From Promerops cafer (Eukaryota > Chordata > Aves > Passeriformes > Nectariniidae), in the NCBI GenBank assembly GCA_013398275.1, contig VZSE01015608.1, positions 1 through 64,000 on the forward strand: a stretch of 64,000 bases of DNA, in the 5' to 3' direction. Positions 60,941 to 64,000 of this stretch are shown here, piece after piece (within the stretch, counting starts at the first letter, position 1; every line of letters begins with the position of its first letter). The position numbers and the translations under genes are program-made. The notes under the pieces are model-generated. The model saw only the letters and a list, made by a program, of their open reading frames with translations, was not told where the DNA came from and made no database searches.

Positions 60941-63900
60941 GTAAGTATTTCACAGCATGTGTCAATTATTTCTGTTTGCAAACCACTGACATTGGTAATA
61001 TTATAAATCATGCTAAATTGACAGCCATGTTTATTATGGTGAGAATGCAGGATCTGATCACTGTGTATATGTGCATGTGTGGTATAGAATATCTATTATG
61101 TGGGTCTGTAGGCTAATATATACCTAAATGCTTTTAATGGGGCCATGTGCTATTAGTCATTTGCATGCTTAAGAACTATTTGCAGGAAAAATGACTTGAA
61201 GTTGTCACTAAGCTCCCTTAAAAAGGTAAAAAAACCACTACTCCCATATAAATACCCACAGGGATTCTTAAATTCAGTAATGCAGACATATTTTCCATTT
61301 CCAGAGGAATTCAGTCTAACTTGGAATAATGCACCCCATATATAGTATTTTTGGTATGCTTGCCCCAAAGATGTGAGATTATAGTAGAAAAAGATTGCAC
61401 TGTGGATTGGCAATTCAATTCAGAGTGAAATACAGCAGCTGCAAGTTCCAGGCTAAGTGCATCATTGCTCACTTGAGGTCACTTTTTCAAACCTGGAGTC
61501 AATAGTTCTCTAACAATAAGCACTTTGGTTCATTTTCTAGAGCCTCTTGAAACTGTTACTTTGCTGGAGAATACGCCATAATTTTTCTCAAAGTAATTGC
61601 CTTCCTTAGCTGTATTTCATAATAATGTGAACCCCTTAACTGTGTGCCTGCACATGTGTATCTGTATGTATATATTTGTGTATGAGGCAAAGCTGTGTCT
61701 CTGCAAGTCATTCCCCAGGAGACTTTGAGTGGCTCTGATGTGCAGGGCAGTGATTGTCATGAACTTCTAGCTACCATGGATTTCTTCCAGTGGTTTTCCA
61801 TATTACATTTTTCCCACGATCTCACCTTCTTTTTCCCAGAGCCTGACTGATGAGCTTGGAAGCAGTCAACTAAGCCTTTCCAAATGCTGAATAAAGTATA
61901 GAATTAATGACTTAGATGTTAAACAGGACAGTGATTATGTCTTAAATGTCTAACAAGCTGGGACAGTTGTAATTCTAGCCTTTCAGGTTTTATAAACTTG
62001 TCTTCAATAATTACTGGCTGACCAGTAGTACTGAAAACTGCAGGAGCTGCATATAGCATTGCAAAGTGCTGTCTGGTTTATATAGAGTGGCCTACTGTTA
62101 TGAGATTGCTTGAAATGAAGATCCTCAGATTTGATAATGTTGTACCTAAGTTAAAGATTTACAGATTAGGTGGTGCATTGATTCTTTCCATGACTGGTAT
62201 CTGGCCCAGTTTGAAATGTATGTAGGCTTATAAGGTATGAAATCAAGTTCTTTCAAGCCTTCCAATGTTTATTGAGCAAAACAATGCATTTTGAAGTAAT
62301 TTACTGGGATTAGTCACTTTAGCTGCTTCAAGATCCTAAAAATACATTTCAAATGGCCTTGTTCAGGCCAGTGACACATCTTGAACTGTCCCGTGTGGGT
62401 GACAAGTTTGTACATGTAAAAGTTTTTTGTCAGTTGCTTTCACATTTTTCTCACCACTCGATCTTCAACTGTTACTTCTGGGAAACTTGGGAAGGGTTAT
62501 CTTTAGTTCCCATTTTTTGTGAAATAAGCAGAATATTGTTGGTTTCTTCTTTCTAGTTTTTAAGGGCCTGTTTAGCAGAAGAGCACCATTTGAATGTCTG
62601 TTGAACTATAAAAGATATCTGCCCAGTTAAAACGTCATTTCATGTATGTATGTGGAAACAGATAAAAGACATGAAGTAGGGCTGTATTTCAGGAAACTGA
62701 GGAGTGTAATATAGGCAATGTGATTATTAACTGATCCTGAAACTGGCAGAGGAATAAACACATCCTGCTGCAGAGATGGATGCTAGCATTTTGTCCTTCA
62801 TGTAAAAATAAATAATATTTCTAGTCTGTGTTATTTTTCTGATATTTTGATTTTGTGCAAATGTAGTCTGAGCTCCTAAATGTAAACCTTCTTTTTGATC
62901 TGGCTCTAACAGGTATCTGACATGAAAATTAGAGATTTATCCTTCTAAATGTCAGTCATTTTCAAAAATTAATTTGCCTCACATTGGCTGGGATTTTTAC
63001 AGTAATACAAAATTAACAAGTTTTTGTGGAGAGGAGAAAATACCTTTTCATATGCACTATCTCAAAAGTGTCTGTGGAGATATTCTCATATACAAAGACA
63101 GCTGAAGGGAGGGATCAGAGGACCTCATGGGAACCAGGAGGAGCAGTGGCTTTACCTGCAGCCACTCACAAACTGGAGGTAGAGCCCTGAATCTGTGAAA
63201 TCCAGCACCTGCTCTTATCATCCATTTTGATATGTAGCACATCTAGAAATATTTATTAAAAATTTTGATTTAGTCAAAATTGAAAATTAAATTTGAAACT
63301 TGAGCTTGAATACATTGTAATGGTTTGGCAGAATAACAATAGAAGAAGAAGTAGAACAATAGAAGGTAGAATTTTGGCTTTGGTTACCCATAAAGCCAGA
63401 AGGTGGAATAAACTTGCTCTTCCTCATTCTCATCCAATGAAATTCTGGACTGACCTTTCAAATACATGAAAGACCAAGATGGAATGCTGGATAAAGCCGT
63501 GAAATGTTGGCTTGCTGTGTTTCTTTACCTCACAAAGAGGCGAAAAGAAATGGAGAGAGTGAGGGTTTTGTTCCACTCAAACATAAGTAAAGGCTAGGAA
63601 AAGCATAAAACGGACTGGTGGAGATGATGAAAAGCCAATTGTGTTGAATTATGCTGATGATACATCAAAATAATCTTGAGGCAGTGACTGCAAGGAGGAG
63701 GAAGGGGAGTGTGTACCTTAGGGAATCAGGGGCGGGCACCATCAAGTAGAGCACAGGCAAGAGAGTGCACAGGATGAGGGGAAGAACACTCGGCCCCGAT
63801 TGGATACCAAAATTAGGTTCTCACTGCACATTTTGTAATCTCTGATCCCAGGAACTAGTTCTTGATGTAGCATTGAGTGTTTTTTCACTGTTCTCAGCAG

Positions 63901-64000
63901 TATCTCTTATGTAAAATGTGTGTACTGGCATCGTAAATAGCCTGATTCAAACACCCTTGTGAAGGGTGAGGACCACATCATGTCATGTGTTGTCACTAAG

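Larger units (their letters stand above)
56883..64000. other. Non-coding stretch from the solo LTR to the window end
   Basis: Contains the two short tandem duplications (57.23 and 59.16 kb), the A/T palindromic tract at 57.87 kb and the candidate non-coding exon at 60.87 kb. The 60.7-61.0 kb part is strongly AT-rich. No gene or further transposon is recognised. Confidence 0.65.

Noticed and set aside
1..64000. tRNA, rRNA, snRNA, well-known microRNA, mitochondrial insert, CRISPR or bacterial operon.
   Set aside because: No characteristic boxes, hairpins, repeats or gene order were seen on reading. A tool-based scan (tRNAscan-SE, Infernal, mitochondrial BLAST) would be needed to exclude small or diverged cases.

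Overview
The window looks like avian nuclear DNA, probably from a neoavian or passerine genome. Three signals point there: a fragment of a CR1 LINE reverse-transcriptase ORF (about 13,620-14,055, minus strand), a CR1 3'-tail relic (about 4,190-4,285, minus strand), and a 511-bp solo LTR of an abundant bird endogenous-retrovirus family (56,372-56,882, minus strand). The rest is AT-leaning, low-CpG, low-complexity-rich DNA with dense stop codons. The longest open frame is 227 codons and resembles nothing I know, so this is not prokaryotic or viral sequence.

I recognise no protein-coding exon, rRNA, tRNA, snRNA, microRNA or CRISPR array. The simplest reading is intergenic DNA or the inside of one or more very long introns. 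Layout: 1-9 kb is ordinary sequence with a CR1 tail and a splice-signal cluster near 4.85-5.4 kb, including a juxtaposed acceptor/donor at 5,370/5,371. From 9 to 14.1 kb there are simple repeats, a CpG-rich cluster at 11.54-11.71 kb and the CR1 ORF2 relic. From 14 to 29 kb the DNA is almost featureless. A sharp 175-bp CpG island sits at 29.29-29.46 kb. An LTR-like or promoter-like stretch with a TATA motif lies at 31.7-32.1 kb. The 33.8-48 kb stretch is AT-rich and resembles the conserved-noncoding deserts around developmental or neuronal genes; it includes a pair of octamer motifs and a homeodomain-motif-rich block. From 53.4 to 54.2 kb there is a perfect hairpin, a long A-rich tract and a strong G-quadruplex candidate. 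The solo LTR at 56.4-56.9 kb is followed by ordinary DNA to the end.

Several acceptor/donor pairs flank open frames on both strands and are listed as candidate exons at low confidence. Vertebrate introns contain many such pseudo-exons, so none is asserted as a gene. I found no new multi-gene system. The items most worth checking are the isolated CpG island (29.29 kb), the recursive-splice motif (5.37 kb), the two best short plus-strand exon candidates (39.15 kb and 54.70 kb), and the candidate regulatory blocks at 34.7-35.1 and 41.8-42.0 kb.
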